Assembly: GCA_964530165.1 (NCBI GenBank)
Contig: CAZGYE010000047.1
Location: 1 to 24,246, forward strand
Source of the DNA: CAZGYE01 sp964530165
Lineage (GTDB): Bacteria; Planctomycetota; Planctomycetia; Planctomycetales; Planctomycetaceae
Reading direction: 5' to 3'
DNA length: 24,246 bases
Part shown: positions 7,917-16,691 of the stretch, in pieces
Position numbering within the stretch: the first letter of the stretch is position 1
Layout of the letters: each line of letters starts with the position of its first letter
The notes under the pieces: generated by a model
Told to the model about the DNA's origin: nothing
Seen by the model: only the letters and a program-made list of their open reading frames with translations
The model's database searches: none
Position numbers and translations under genes: made by a program

Positions 7917-9193
7917 TTGTCCTCACCTTTCTTGCCGTGGACCAGACGATTGAAGACCCTCGGATCAAACGCATCCTTGCGCTCCTCGCGCAGAATGCGA
8001 TTCAGCAGGTCGTCTTTCTCGGATGGCGTCTGTTGAGGGCCGAGAGTTGAGAGTTGAGAGTTGCGGGTTGAGGGTTGCGGGTTGCGGGTTGAGAATGGTG
8101 TGACTTTGATCTTTCCGCATTCCGCACTCCGCATTTTAGTCTTGGCGGCCCTCTCACCGGCAACCTGCCGCACCCACCGACCGAGTGCCGCCATCTGATC
8201 GGCGCCTCCTGAGCCGTAAAAGATGGCCCGTGACCCGCGGCCGTGACCGCCCTGCGGAATCACCAATAGCGGACTTTGCCCCGGTTTGTTGACGTCAAGA
8301 TACCGCAGCACCGCGGCAAGGTTTCTCTCGGAGAACACGCGATGGCTTCCCCAACCGACGTGTACGCGAGTCAGCCGAAACTTGTTCCGGGCTGCTGGTC
8401 CATGACAGCCTGCAGTCGCACACTTGTTCATCAAGATGGGCTGAATCTTGCTCACAAACTGCTGTGCCGAACCGCGAGACAGACCCGCTAATGATCGGAC
8501 CTCCGGCGGTTCGAAACCATCGAACGTCTTCAGAGGAGTCTTCGGCAACACCCGGTGGATTGAGTTGCCTTTGTGAAGGGATTCCTCAAGCCGGCGGAGC
8601 ATCGAGCGAGCGTCACTGCGGTTTGGCTCCAGCTCCAACGCGTCGCGCAGCTCGATGTGGGCTTCGTCGAGCAGGTTCTGGCTCAAACACCACCGGGCCA
8701 GCGCGATGTGTCGGGTGGCGGTCCGCTCCGGCAGCATCTTGCGGAGTTTCCGGTAGGCGTCCCGGCGATCGGCCGCCTCGAGTCGGACGTGCTCGAACGG
8801 AACCAGCATGCTCCCCGTCGGCATTTCGACCAGATATCCACCGACACTCTGGCTGATTTTTCCCTCGATGATGCGACCGCTGACCATTAACAACAGCCGG
8901 TTCTGACGACTGCCGGCTCGGTTTCTGTCGGCCCGCGTTGTGCCAACCGGCGTGTTATCGGCCCGGCACCATGTGAGAGACAGCAACAGCGCCGCTGAGA
9001 CGCCAAGCGTCCAGCGCCAATCGCAACCGCCCGGCAGCCAAGTCTTGCTGAACAACAAACGAGTCCCTTTCGTCGTCCAACGGACTGTTCGCGGAAGATG
9101 TTTGGAGATATCGGAAACGTGAGAAGTGGTGCGGAACGATATCGCAAACGGTCTCTCCAGGTCAAGATCGAGTAACGAGAACCGCGCATTCAT
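7913..9193 (-). CDS. Cytochrome-c-like protein with CX4CH site and in-frame repeat
   Basis: The 426-residue protein has a hydrophobic segment at about 62-76 (GVSAALLLSLTWCRA) that may be a signal anchor. A TPR-like helical pair lies at about 161-207, and QPILMNKCATAGCHG at 251-265 carries the Cys258-X4-Cys263-His264 motif. This pattern resembles planctomycete single-haem cytochrome-like domains, in which CX2CH is commoner; covalent haem at CX4CH is known from Desulfovibrio cytochromes c3. Residues about 353-387 are encoded by heptamer repeats and are probably not structured. The 60 residues before the hydrophobic segment are odd for an exported protein, so the true start may be later. The first ATG has GGGAAG upstream. 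The gene is translationally coupled to the lipoprotein. Confidence 0.7.
   Translation of the reverse strand: MNARFSLLDLDLERPFAISFRTTSHVSDISKHLPRTVRWTTKGTRLLFSKTWLPGGCDWRWTLGVSAALLLSLTWCRADNTPVGTTRADRNRAGSRQNRLLLMVSGRIIEGKISQSVGGYLVEMPTGSMLVPFEHVRLEAADRRDAYRKLRKMLPERTATRHIALARWCLSQNLLDEAHIELRDALELEPNRSDARSMLRRLEESLHKGNSIHRVLPKTPLKTFDGFEPPEVRSLAGLSRGSAQQFVSKIQPILMNKCATAGCHGPAARNKFRLTRVHVGWGSHRVFSERNLAAVLRYLDVNKPGQSPLLVIPQGGHGRGSRAIFYGSGGADQMAALGRWVRQVAGERAAKTKMRSAECGKIKVTPFSTRNPQPSTRNSQLSTLGPQQTPSEKDDLLNRILREERKDAFDPRVFNRLVHGKKGEDK
8042..8139. repeat. Two heptanucleotide arrays inside a coding region
   Basis: On the plus strand 8042-8090 is seven in-phase heptamers: GAGAGTT three times, then GCGGGTT and GAGGGTT variants. 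At 8112-8139 a second family follows: TTTCCGC, ATTCCGC, ACTCCGC, ATTTTAG. Both lie in frame in the cytochrome-like gene. Because 3 x 7 bp gives 7 codons, the first array encodes a seven-residue period (STRNPQP, STRNSQL, STLGPQQ). Confidence 0.85.
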
Positions 9194-9265
9194 GTTGCAC
9201 GCTTCCCGGTTTTCCGGTCTACTACGTTCGGTTTGGCCAAGTAGTGCTCAGGCGAGAGGTGATTG

Positions 9266-10171
9266 ATGGACGGTGCGGACGTCTCAACGCGTGTCGAATT
9301 GCCCCGGCGCAAGGGGATCATCCTGGCAGGCGGCTCGGGCACTCGGCTTTACCCGGCAACGCGTGCGATCAGCAAGCAGTTGCTGCCCGTGTACGACAAG
9401 CCGATGATCTATCATCCGCTGACCACACTGATGCTCGGCGGAATGCGAGAGATTCTGATCATCAGTACGCCGCACGATCTGCCGCTGTTTCGCCGGCTGT
9501 TGGACGACGGCTCGCAATGGGGGCTCGAATTGCAGTTCGCCGAGCAGCCCGAACCGAAGGGCATCGCCCAGGCGTTTCTCATCGGCGAAGAGTTCATCGG
9601 CGACGATCTCTCTTGTTTGATTCTCGGCGACAATATCTTTCACGGACACCATTTGACGAATCGCCTCGCGGAGGCCGCCAAACGCAGCGACGGGGCGACG
9701 GTGTTCGCCTATCACGTCAGCGATCCCGAACGGTACGGCGTCGTCGTTTTGGATGACGACGGCCGGCCTATCGCAATCGAAGAAAAGCCGAAACATCCGC
9801 GATCGCACTACGCCGTCACCGGCCTCTACTTCTACGACTCGGAGGTGACCACGATTGCCCACTCGCTGAAACCGTCCGCACGCGGCGAGCTGGAAATCAC
9901 CGACTTGAACCGCGTCTATCTCGAGCGGGGCAAGATGCACGTCGAGACGCTGGGACGAGGCACCGCTTGGCTCGATACGGGAACGCACGAGTCGCTGATC
10001 GAAGCCAGCACGTTCGTGCATGTGCTCGAAACCCGTCAGGGACAGAAGGTCGCCTGTCCTGAAGAGATCGCCTGGCGGATGGGACACATCGACGCCGATC
10101 AGCTTCGCCGGCTCGCCGAACCGATGGAAAACAACGGGTACGGCCGCTATTTATTCGAGTTGCTGGACTGA
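9266..10171 (+). CDS. rmlA: Glucose-1-phosphate thymidylyltransferase
   Basis: RmlA makes dTDP-glucose from dTTP and glucose-1-phosphate, the first step towards dTDP-rhamnose and related cell-surface sugars. The 301-residue protein begins with a short extension, then the nucleotide-binding signature GIILAGGSGTRLYPAT at about 17-32. It continues with QLLPVYDKPMIYHPL, the LILGDNIFHG metal/substrate motif, the EEKPKHPRSHYAVTGLYFYD block and the late WLDTGTHESL motif. All of these are characteristic of the RmlA branch of sugar nucleotidyltransferases. The ATG at 9266 directly follows a TTG and has GAGAGGT upstream, so I prefer it. The gene diverges from the cytochrome-like gene. No other rml gene is nearby; a TIM-barrel gene follows after 25 bp. 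Confidence 0.92.
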   Translation: MDGADVSTRVELPRRKGIILAGGSGTRLYPATRAISKQLLPVYDKPMIYHPLTTLMLGGMREILIISTPHDLPLFRRLLDDGSQWGLELQFAEQPEPKGIAQAFLIGEEFIGDDLSCLILGDNIFHGHHLTNRLAEAAKRSDGATVFAYHVSDPERYGVVVLDDDGRPIAIEEKPKHPRSHYAVTGLYFYDSEVTTIAHSLKPSARGELEITDLNRVYLERGKMHVETLGRGTAWLDTGTHESLIEASTFVHVLETRQGQKVACPEEIAWRMGHIDADQLRRLAEPMENNGYGRYLFELLD

Positions 10172-10196
10172 TCCCGAGCTCATTGAGGCGCACACC

Positions 10197-11153
10197 ATGG
10201 ATTCACAACTTTCACGGCGGGAACTGCTGGCATCGACCGGTCTGATGCTGGCCGGAGGGGCGGCCAGCTCACTCTCGGAAGCGACGGCTGTCGACGCTGC
10301 AAAGAGTGCCGACACGAAACCGTTCGGCTACTGTCTGAACACGAGCACCATTCGCGGCCAGAAGCTGGGACTGGTCGCGGAGATCGAAATCGCCGCCAAG
10401 GTGGGATACGACGCCGTCGAGCTTTGGATCCGCGAGATCGACCGGTATGTGCAGCACGGTGGCTCGCTGAAGGACCTCGGCAAACGCATCCGCGACGCCG
10501 GTCTGACGGTTGAAAGCGGCATCGGCTTTGCCCCTTGGATCGTCGATGACGACGATCGCCGCCGGCAGGGCCTCGAACAGGCGAAGCGCGACATGGACAT
10601 GCTGCGTCAGATCGGCGGCAAACGGATGGCTGCGCCGCCGGCCGGTGCGACCCAGCAGAGCGATCTCGACCTGTTCAAAGCGGCCAGGCGGTATCGCGCT
10701 TTATTGGAACTGGGCGAGCAGATGGGCGTCGTCCCGCAGGTCGAGATGTGGGGCGCTTCGAAGTCGCTTTCTCGGCTCAGCGAATCGGTGTTCGTCGCCG
10801 TCGAGAGCGGACACGCGAGCGCCTGCCTGCTGCCCGACGTCTATCACATCTACAAAGGCGGCTCGGACTTCGCGGGTCTGAAGCTGCTCTCGGCCAGCGC
10901 CATTCACGTGTTCCACGTCAACGATTACCCGGCCGAGCCTCGGCGCGATGAGATCAGCGACGCCGACCGCGTCTACCCCGGCGACGGCGTCGCCCCACTG
11001 AGAACCGTTTTTCGCACGCTCCGCGACAATGGTTGCCGATGCATGCTCTCGCTGGAGCTCTTCAACCGCGGCTATTGGGAGCAGGACGCATTGACGGTCG
11101 CGCAGACCGGACTGGAAAAAACAAAAGCCGTCGTGGAACGGGCCCTTGCGTAA
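10197..11153 (+). CDS. Tat-exported sugar isomerase/epimerase-like TIM barrel
   Basis: The 318-residue protein starts with a twin-arginine signal (SRRELLAST followed by an Ala/Gly-rich segment), so it should be folded in the cytoplasm and then exported. The mature part is a xylose-isomerase-like TIM barrel of the sugar phosphate isomerase/epimerase superfamily. Visible marks are the first strand GYCLNTSTIRG, VGYDAVELW, VPQVEMWG with a likely metal Glu, LLPDVYHIYKGG, IHVFHVNDYP, and the terminal glutamate in MLSLELF. Substrate is unknown. Planctomycetes carry many such exported paralogues. The start ATG at 10197 has TGAGG eight bases upstream. It lies 25 bp after rmlA and is probably in the same transcript, although no shared function is apparent. 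Confidence 0.85.
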   Translation: MDSQLSRRELLASTGLMLAGGAASSLSEATAVDAAKSADTKPFGYCLNTSTIRGQKLGLVAEIEIAAKVGYDAVELWIREIDRYVQHGGSLKDLGKRIRDAGLTVESGIGFAPWIVDDDDRRRQGLEQAKRDMDMLRQIGGKRMAAPPAGATQQSDLDLFKAARRYRALLELGEQMGVVPQVEMWGASKSLSRLSESVFVAVESGHASACLLPDVYHIYKGGSDFAGLKLLSASAIHVFHVNDYPAEPRRDEISDADRVYPGDGVAPLRTVFRTLRDNGCRCMLSLELFNRGYWEQDALTVAQTGLEKTKAVVERALA

Positions 11154-11201
11154 CACGCGCGACGATGTCGTGGAAAACTGGGCGCCGTCGCGCAGTAAGA
11201 A

Positions 11202-11244
11202 CGGCACGGTCCGTTCCTCAGGTGAACCGTGCCGCATGCTGTTT
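11202..11244 (+). terminator. Likely terminator between convergent genes
   Basis: CGGCACGGT at 11202-11210 pairs perfectly with ACCGTGCCG at 11226-11234, a 9-bp GC-rich stem with a 15-base loop, followed nearby by GTTTTG. It lies between the plus-strand TIM-barrel gene and the minus-strand DUF1571 gene and could end transcription from the plus strand. The loop is long and the T-run is short and spaced. Confidence 0.5.
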
Positions 11245-11268
11245 TGATTGGTCGGACCGAAACCCCAG

Positions 11269-12117
11269 CTAGAAATCGTAGCGTGGATTGTGGACGTCAA
11301 AGTCGATGTCTTTCAGACCGACGTTGGCCCTGATGTTGCTGTAAGTGTACTCCTCCAACAGTGGCGGTCGTTGGCCGGGGCGTTCCGGGAAACCAAATTG
11401 CTCGACGCGGATCGGCAGGTTGGTGCTCTTGTCGATGTATAGCCGGGTCGTTTGGAACCGGACTTGCGGCCGTCGCCGTGAGTGCGATGTCTGGATGACT
11501 TTGCATTCGACATTGCCCAGCTTGGCCTGGGGGTAGTACTTGACGCTGACGTCGCCATATTTCATGTCCGCTTCCCATTGCTCGACCACCTTGGCAACCA
11601 GATTGGACAAGCCGATCAACGTGACAGGATAGCGGTTTCCCTCCATTGCGTCCGCACTGGTCGGCAACAACGACACCGTACCAACAATCGACCGAACGCC
11701 TGTCAGGTGGACTTGTAATTTTCCGTCGTTTCGGCCGGCGTTGTAGATCACTTCTCGTCCTTCGTGCGGATTCGAGAAGCGCAGATAGACGCTAAAGGGC
11801 CGCTGGCGGAGTTTGATTTTCATCGACCGGACCTGCAAGCGTCCGTCGATCCATTCTCGTTTGTTGAAGGTGGCCTCGTAATCCTTCACATCTCGGATGG
11901 TCGCCTGGGTGGAACGAGCCAGCCTTAAAGCAGGAACCAGCGGATGTTGCTTCCCCTCTTGCGTCCCGGCGCCACGCTTGGCGACTCGTGTCGTTGAACG
12001 TGGTTGTCCCCTAGCTTTCGCTACGGTAAGCACCGTCACACCTAAACCCAGCACTCCCATCAAGACCAGGCGACATGTTTCGCCACGACGTGTGATACAC
12101 ATCTTTAAGTTTCGCAT
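11269..12117 (-). CDS. DUF1571 domain protein, exported
   Basis: I recognise the DUF1571 family from the segments LRQRPFSVYLRFSNPHEGRE, VIYNAGRNDGKL, GNRYPVTLIGLSNLV and FGFPERPGQRPPLLEEYTYSNI in sequence. These proteins are common in planctomycetes and are of unknown function; the fold is thought to resemble outer-membrane lipid-carrier proteins, but this is not something the sequence proves. The 282-residue protein starts at the ATG at 12117, because GGAGGTGG is seven bases upstream and a signal-peptide-like helix (LVLMGVLGLGVTVLTVAKARG) follows the basic start. An in-frame start 25 codons further upstream is less convincing. The TIM-barrel gene upstream on the same strand is 429 bp away, so a separate promoter is likely. 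Confidence 0.82.
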   Translation of the reverse strand: MRNLKMCITRRGETCRLVLMGVLGLGVTVLTVAKARGQPRSTTRVAKRGAGTQEGKQHPLVPALRLARSTQATIRDVKDYEATFNKREWIDGRLQVRSMKIKLRQRPFSVYLRFSNPHEGREVIYNAGRNDGKLQVHLTGVRSIVGTVSLLPTSADAMEGNRYPVTLIGLSNLVAKVVEQWEADMKYGDVSVKYYPQAKLGNVECKVIQTSHSRRRPQVRFQTTRLYIDKSTNLPIRVEQFGFPERPGQRPPLLEEYTYSNIRANVGLKDIDFDVHNPRYDF

Positions 12118-12546
12118 TGAGCCACCTCCGTTGTTTGAATTCTTTCGATTGGTCAATCCTGGTATAAACGTCGAAGGACCTACAAAGACCACAGTCGTCT
12201 CGATCGCTGAACGTCTCCTCCTCGCCCGTAGCTGTTGCTAAAGATCTCTACCGACAGCCTGAGCGATCGAGCCCTCATCATGCATATCGGCAGGATGCGC
12301 TCGTGGCTTCGATTGAGGTTCGAGCTGCCGATTCATCCCTAATGCACGTTGGGTTTACGGAATCCGTGCGACGCCGATCTTCCCGATCTTAGAGCCGCGC
12401 AGGCGAGCGAGCGTGATGTCTGCGTCGAGTTTGCCGGCCGCCTGTCGGAAGGTGCGTCACCTGTGGCGGCAATACCGGCCCGGCAAAAGGAATCAAACGC
12501 GATGTGAGTGCGGGTTATGGACGTGCGGCCGGCTCGCGCGCGTCGT
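12118..12546. other. Intergenic region upstream of the DUF1571 gene
   Basis: This gap of about 430 bp separates two minus-strand genes and should carry the DUF1571 promoter. I see no repeat, RNA gene or credible small ORF. The open frames here are Arg/Ser-rich and run into the neighbouring gene out of frame. Confidence 0.4.
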
Positions 12547-13509
12547 TCACAATAGCGTGCGGAGATACTTCAAATCCACGGCCAATTGCTGCAAGCAGCC
12601 GTCGGTATCGAGCTGCTTGAAGCTGTGCGAGCCTTTGTACTCGCTGTGCAGCGAATAGATGCCGGCATAGCCGATCGTCTTCAATGTGGCGACGAACTCG
12701 GGCAGCGGACACACGCCGTCGGCGATCGGCACGGTCGTCGTCCGCCAACGCTGCTGGCCTTTTGCATCGCGGCCGCTGATCTCCCACGCGAAGTTCTTGA
12801 CGGCGACCAATCCAACCCATGGCGCCAGCAGGTCGATTCCCTGCCGCCAGCCGTCGCCGCCCCCTTCCTTGGTCATGTGCAGCGGATCAAGATACGCGCC
12901 GACCTCGCCGGGAGCAAAGTCGCGAATCAGTTCGTACAACTGCGTGCCGTGCGAAGGAAGAAACGTGCCAGAATGAATATGCACACAGGGCAACACCTTG
13001 TACTTTCCGGCCAGTTTGACCACGTCGGCAATCCGCTTGCGGACCGCGACCATCTGTTTGGCCAGTGTGCCGAACGACTTGTAGCGGTAGTATCCCATCT
13101 TGATGCGGTCGATCCCCTGCTCCGCCGCGACGGCCAACAGCCGTTCGGCGCCGTCATCGGCGTCAGTGATGGCGGTCGTCAGAAACAGAATCTCAGTCCC
13201 GGCTTGCTTGGCCGCGGCCACGGCTTTGGGCAATTCCGCCTCGGCGTTGTCCGGTTCGATGTGACCCCTGGGCCGGACCGTCAGATCGAGTCCGTCCAGA
13301 CCGATCTTCTTGAACAGCCGGCACACTTCGGGAATCGGCCTGTCCTGAAAACTCTTCGTGAACGCGCCGACCTTCGGCGTCCGCGTCGATTGAGATGTCT
13401 GGGCCGTGATACCCGGCCCTGTCGACGCCAGCCACGAGGCGCCACCCGCCAAACCAAGCCCTGCCTGCGCGGAACGGCCGAGAAACCTTCGGCGATCGAG
13501 TTTGTCCAT
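12547..13509 (-). CDS. Tat-exported sugar isomerase/epimerase-like TIM barrel (second)
   Basis: The 320-residue protein opens with a twin-arginine signal (LDRRRFLGRSAQAGLGLAGG). The mature part is another xylose-isomerase-like TIM barrel: VGAFTKSFQDRPIPEV, KIGLDGLDLTVRP, VLPCVHIHSGTF, VGAYLDPLHM with metal-binding Asp/His candidates, VAVKNFAWE, and LHSEYKGSHSF near the end. It differs widely from the barrel at 10197-11153, so the two are not recent duplicates. The start at 13509 is chosen because AGGAAG precedes it at about ten bases and the Tat motif is then close to the N-terminus; the in-frame start nine codons earlier lacks this. The substrate is unknown. Confidence 0.85.
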   Translation of the reverse strand: MDKLDRRRFLGRSAQAGLGLAGGASWLASTGPGITAQTSQSTRTPKVGAFTKSFQDRPIPEVCRLFKKIGLDGLDLTVRPRGHIEPDNAEAELPKAVAAAKQAGTEILFLTTAITDADDGAERLLAVAAEQGIDRIKMGYYRYKSFGTLAKQMVAVRKRIADVVKLAGKYKVLPCVHIHSGTFLPSHGTQLYELIRDFAPGEVGAYLDPLHMTKEGGGDGWRQGIDLLAPWVGLVAVKNFAWEISGRDAKGQQRWRTTTVPIADGVCPLPEFVATLKTIGYAGIYSLHSEYKGSHSFKQLDTDGCLQQLAVDLKYLRTLL

Positions 13510-13546
13510 CACTTGTGCTTCCTGAATAGCCAACACACTTCGCAGG

Positions 13547-13599
13547 AAAGCCCACGGGTGGCAACCCGTGGGTCCCGCCGGTTGCCACCGGCGGGCTTT
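13547..13599. repeat. Twin-hairpin GC repeat
   Basis: Two perfect 9-bp hairpins sit side by side: CCCACGGGT-GGCA-ACCCGTGGG at 13551-13572 and CCCGCCGGT-TGCC-ACCGGCGGG at 13574-13595. They are bracketed by AAAGCCC and GGGCTTT, so an outer pairing is also possible. A decayed copy in the opposite orientation lies at 5411-5460. The repeat is in the divergent gap between the TIM-barrel and M16 genes. Confidence 0.8.
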
Positions 13600-13760
13600 G
13601 TACTCAGTCTAGCCATGTAGGGCGAACACATCAACGACCGCCGCGATCTGTTGACGGTTCCAATCGCTACGGAAGAGTGCTACGATTCCAGCGAAATGGA
13701 GCGGCACGCGTCTCCTGTCTCCCAAAGGTATCCGCGGTCCCGACGAGTGAGGAGCGATCG

Positions 13761-16484
13761 ATGAGGCGGCTATGTTTCGTGATCTGGGCGGTCTGTGCCA
13801 TCGCCATCTCGGCCCCGGTGCGTGCCGCAGACTCGGCAAGTGCAAAGAAAATCACTTCGGTCGAAGGCATCACCGAATACCGGCTGGAGAACGGGTTGAA
13901 GGTGCTGTTGTTTCCCGACCCTTCGAAGCCGACGGTGACCGTGAATCTCACGATTTTCGTCGGCTCGCGTCACGAAGGATACGGCGAGGCGGGTATGGCC
14001 CACCTGCTGGAGCACATGCTCTTCAAGGGAACCCCCACGCATCCGGACGTCCCGAAGGTGCTCAAGGAGCGCGGAGCGCGGTACAACGGCACCACGTGGC
14101 TGGACCGCACCAATTACTTCGAGACGCTGCCCGCCGGCGATGAGAACCTGGAATTCGCCATCCGGCTGGAAGCCGATCGGATGATGAATAGTTTCGTTAA
14201 GGCCGAAGACCTGGCCTCAGAGATGACCGTCGTCCGCAGCGAATTTGAACGGGGAGAGAACAACCCTTCGTCTGTGCTTCGTCAACGGATGATGTCCGCC
14301 GCCTTTCAGTGGCACAATTACGGACAGGCCACCATCGGCAACCGGGCCGACATCGAACGGGTCCCCATCGAGAAGCTGCAGGTGTTTTACAAGAAGCATT
14401 ACCAGCCCGACAACGCCATGCTGGTCGTCGCGGGCAGTTTCCAGCCACCCAAAGCGCTGGCCACCATCGGGAAGTCCTTCGGCGCGATTGGGCGACCGAA
14501 GCGCAAACGCGACACGACCTACACCGAAGAACCGCCTCAGGACGGCGAGCGCGTGGTCACGCTGCGGCGTGTGGGCGACGTAGCGGTGGTCGGGGCCGTG
14601 TATCATATTCCTTCGGGCGCGCATCCCGATTATGCGGCCATCGACGTGCTGGAAGGCGTGCTCACCGTCCAGCCGGCGGGCCGGTTGTACAAGGCGCTGG
14701 TCGAGTCGAAGAAAGCTTCGAGCGTTTACGGGACCGCGTACGCGCTGCACGATCCGGGGGTCCTCTTGTTCATGGCCGAAGCCGCACAGGGCAACGAGCC
14801 GCAGGCCGTGCTGGACACGATGCTCGACGTGTTGAGAAAAGTCGGCGACGAAGGCGTCGGCGAAGACGAGGTCGTGCGGGTCAAACAACGGCTGCTCAAA
14901 CAGTGGGAGCTGGCCGCAGACAACAGCAGCCGCATCGCCATTCAGTTGAGCGAATGGGCGGCCCAGGGCGACTGGCGGCTCTATTTCCTCTACCGCGATC
15001 GGCTGGAGAAGGTGACACCCCAAGATGTCCAGCGGGTCGCGGCCGGCTACCTCAAGCGCAACAATCGCACCGTCGGCTTGTTCATCCCGACGAAGAAGCC
15101 CGAGCGGGTCCCGATTCCCGCTACCCCCAAACTGGCCGAGATGATCGGCGACTACAAAGGCCGCAAGCAGGTGGCCGCCGGCGAGGTGTTCGACGTTTCT
15201 CCGGCGAACATCGAAGCACGCTCGAAACGGCTGACGTTGCCGGGCGGTGTCAAGGTGGTGCTGCTGCCCAAGAAAACTCGCGGCGAATCGGTCAACCTGC
15301 GCCTCACGCTGCGCTACGGGGACGAGAACAATCTGAGAGGACTCGCCACGGCCGCCGAATTACTGCCGTCGCTGATGCTTCGCGGAACGAAGAAGCTCAC
15401 GCGGCAGCAGTTCTCCGACGAGCTGGACAAGTACCGGGCCCGCTTGAACGCCAGCGGGTCTGCCGGCGAGGCGACCTTCAGCATTCAGACCAAACGCGAG
15501 TATCTTGCCGATGCCCTCAAATTGCTCGGTCAGGTGTTGCGCGAGCCGACGCTGCCCGAAAGCGAGTTGGAAATCATCCGCCAGGCGAACCTCTCAGCGC
15601 TGGAAAAACAGTTGACCGATCCAGGTGCGCTAGCCACGACAGCAGTGCGTCGGCAACTTTATCCCTACGAAAAGGGAGACCCACGCTATGTGCCGACCGC
15701 CCAGGAAGAGATTGGAATGTTGAAAGCCGTGACGCCCTCGCAAGTGCGAAAACTCTACGAGAGCTACCTGGGAGCCCAGGCCGGCGAACTGGCCGTCGTC
15801 GGCGATTTCGACGCCGAGGGGACGCTCTCCCTGGTCACCGAAATGCTCGACGGCTGGAAGGCGACTGAAACTTATGAGCGTCTGCGTTACCGCGGCGATG
15901 TGAAATTGAAGGCCAACACCCAGAGCATTCTCACTCCGGGGAAGGCCAATGCGAGGTACTTTGCCGCCACGGTCTTTCCCCTGCGAGACGACGATCCCGA
16001 TTACCCGGCCCTGGTCATCGGCAACGACATTCTGGGCGGCGGATCGCTCTCCTCTCGGCTGGGAGATCGTGTCCGGCAAAAGGAAGGCTTGTCATACGGT
16101 GTCGGGTCCGGATTGCAGGCGCGTTCGCTCGACAAGCGGGCGGCGTTCTACATCTACGCCATCTGTAACCCGGCCAACATGGACCGGCTGAAAGCCGTGA
16201 TCCGCGAGGAGCTGGACCGTATTCTCAAAAACGGTGTCACTCAAAAAGAGCTTGAAACGGCCAAGCAAGGTTACCTGCAGCGGCAAAACGTCGCGCGAAC
16301 CAACGACGCCAGGCTGACGTCGATTCTGAGCGGCACGGCGCACGCCGGTCGAACGATGCACTATCAGGCCGATCTGGAGAAAAAGATCACCGAACTCACC
16401 CGCGAGCAAGTGTTGGCCGCCTTGCGGAAGCACATCCGCCCGAAAACGATCGTCATCGTCGCTGCCGGAGACTTTCAGAAGTAG
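13761..16484 (+). CDS. M16-family zinc protease (insulinase/pitrilysin), exported
   Basis: The 907-residue protein has a signal peptide (RRLCFVIWAVCAIAISAPVRA) and two M16 halves. The first half is catalytic: the inverted zinc motif HLLEH at 81-85 supplies His81, His85 and catalytic Glu84, and the third ligand is Glu161 or its neighbour in VVRSEFERGE. The second half begins near residue 486 (LTLPGGVKVVLLP) and lacks HXXEH. It carries the RVRQKEGLSYG motif at about 770-780, whose Arg/Tyr pair binds the substrate C-terminus in this family. It should degrade peptides in the periplasm. The ATG at 13761 has GAGGAG seven bases upstream, which favours it over the in-frame start 28 codons earlier. 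The stop codon directly touches a heptamer array. Confidence 0.9.
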   Translation: MRRLCFVIWAVCAIAISAPVRAADSASAKKITSVEGITEYRLENGLKVLLFPDPSKPTVTVNLTIFVGSRHEGYGEAGMAHLLEHMLFKGTPTHPDVPKVLKERGARYNGTTWLDRTNYFETLPAGDENLEFAIRLEADRMMNSFVKAEDLASEMTVVRSEFERGENNPSSVLRQRMMSAAFQWHNYGQATIGNRADIERVPIEKLQVFYKKHYQPDNAMLVVAGSFQPPKALATIGKSFGAIGRPKRKRDTTYTEEPPQDGERVVTLRRVGDVAVVGAVYHIPSGAHPDYAAIDVLEGVLTVQPAGRLYKALVESKKASSVYGTAYALHDPGVLLFMAEAAQGNEPQAVLDTMLDVLRKVGDEGVGEDEVVRVKQRLLKQWELAADNSSRIAIQLSEWAAQGDWRLYFLYRDRLEKVTPQDVQRVAAGYLKRNNRTVGLFIPTKKPERVPIPATPKLAEMIGDYKGRKQVAAGEVFDVSPANIEARSKRLTLPGGVKVVLLPKKTRGESVNLRLTLRYGDENNLRGLATAAELLPSLMLRGTKKLTRQQFSDELDKYRARLNASGSAGEATFSIQTKREYLADALKLLGQVLREPTLPESELEIIRQANLSALEKQLTDPGALATTAVRRQLYPYEKGDPRYVPTAQEEIGMLKAVTPSQVRKLYESYLGAQAGELAVVGDFDAEGTLSLVTEMLDGWKATETYERLRYRGDVKLKANTQSILTPGKANARYFAATVFPLRDDDPDYPALVIGNDILGGGSLSSRLGDRVRQKEGLSYGVGSGLQARSLDKRAAFYIYAICNPANMDRLKAVIREELDRILKNGVTQKELETAKQGYLQRQNVARTNDARLTSILSGTAHAGRTMHYQADLEKKITELTREQVLAALRKHIRPKTIVIVAAGDFQK

Positions 16485-16518
16485 TCGAGAGTTGAGAGTT
16501 GAGAGTCTAGAGTTGAGA
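16484..16518. repeat. Heptanucleotide array directly after the M16 gene
   Basis: Five in-phase heptamers start at the last base of the M16 stop codon: GTCGAGA, GTTGAGA, GTTGAGA, GTCTAGA, GTTGAGA. The array is the same family as the one at 8042-8090 and is inverted relative to the one at 16636-16691. Confidence 0.8.
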
Positions 16519-16635
16519 GCAAGAGTGCGGAATGAATAAGGCAAGAGTGAAGAAGCGAGAGAAAAAGGGGGGAAATACAGAGGACTCTTTGCTTTCGCCC
16601 CCTATCTTGCGCAAGGGCGGATTGCGGCGATCAAT

Positions 16636-16691
16636 ACTTCCGACTTCGGCTTTCCGCTTTCGACTCTCGACTCTCGACTCTCAACCTTCGA
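16636..16691. repeat. Heptanucleotide array abutting the recG start
   Basis: Eight consecutive in-phase heptamers run ACTTCCG, ACTTCGG, CTTTCCG, CTTTCGA, CTCTCGA, CTCTCGA, CTCTCAA, CCTTCGA. The array ends 7 bp before the recG ATG. Both heptamer sub-families seen at 8042-8139 are joined here. The CTCTCRA part is the reverse complement of the 16484-16518 array. Confidence 0.85.

Noticed and set aside
14309..15868. A 519-codon plus-strand ORF inside the M16 gene
   Set aside because: It is the +2/+3 frame shadow of the M16 protease, rich in Arg and Gly with no motif.
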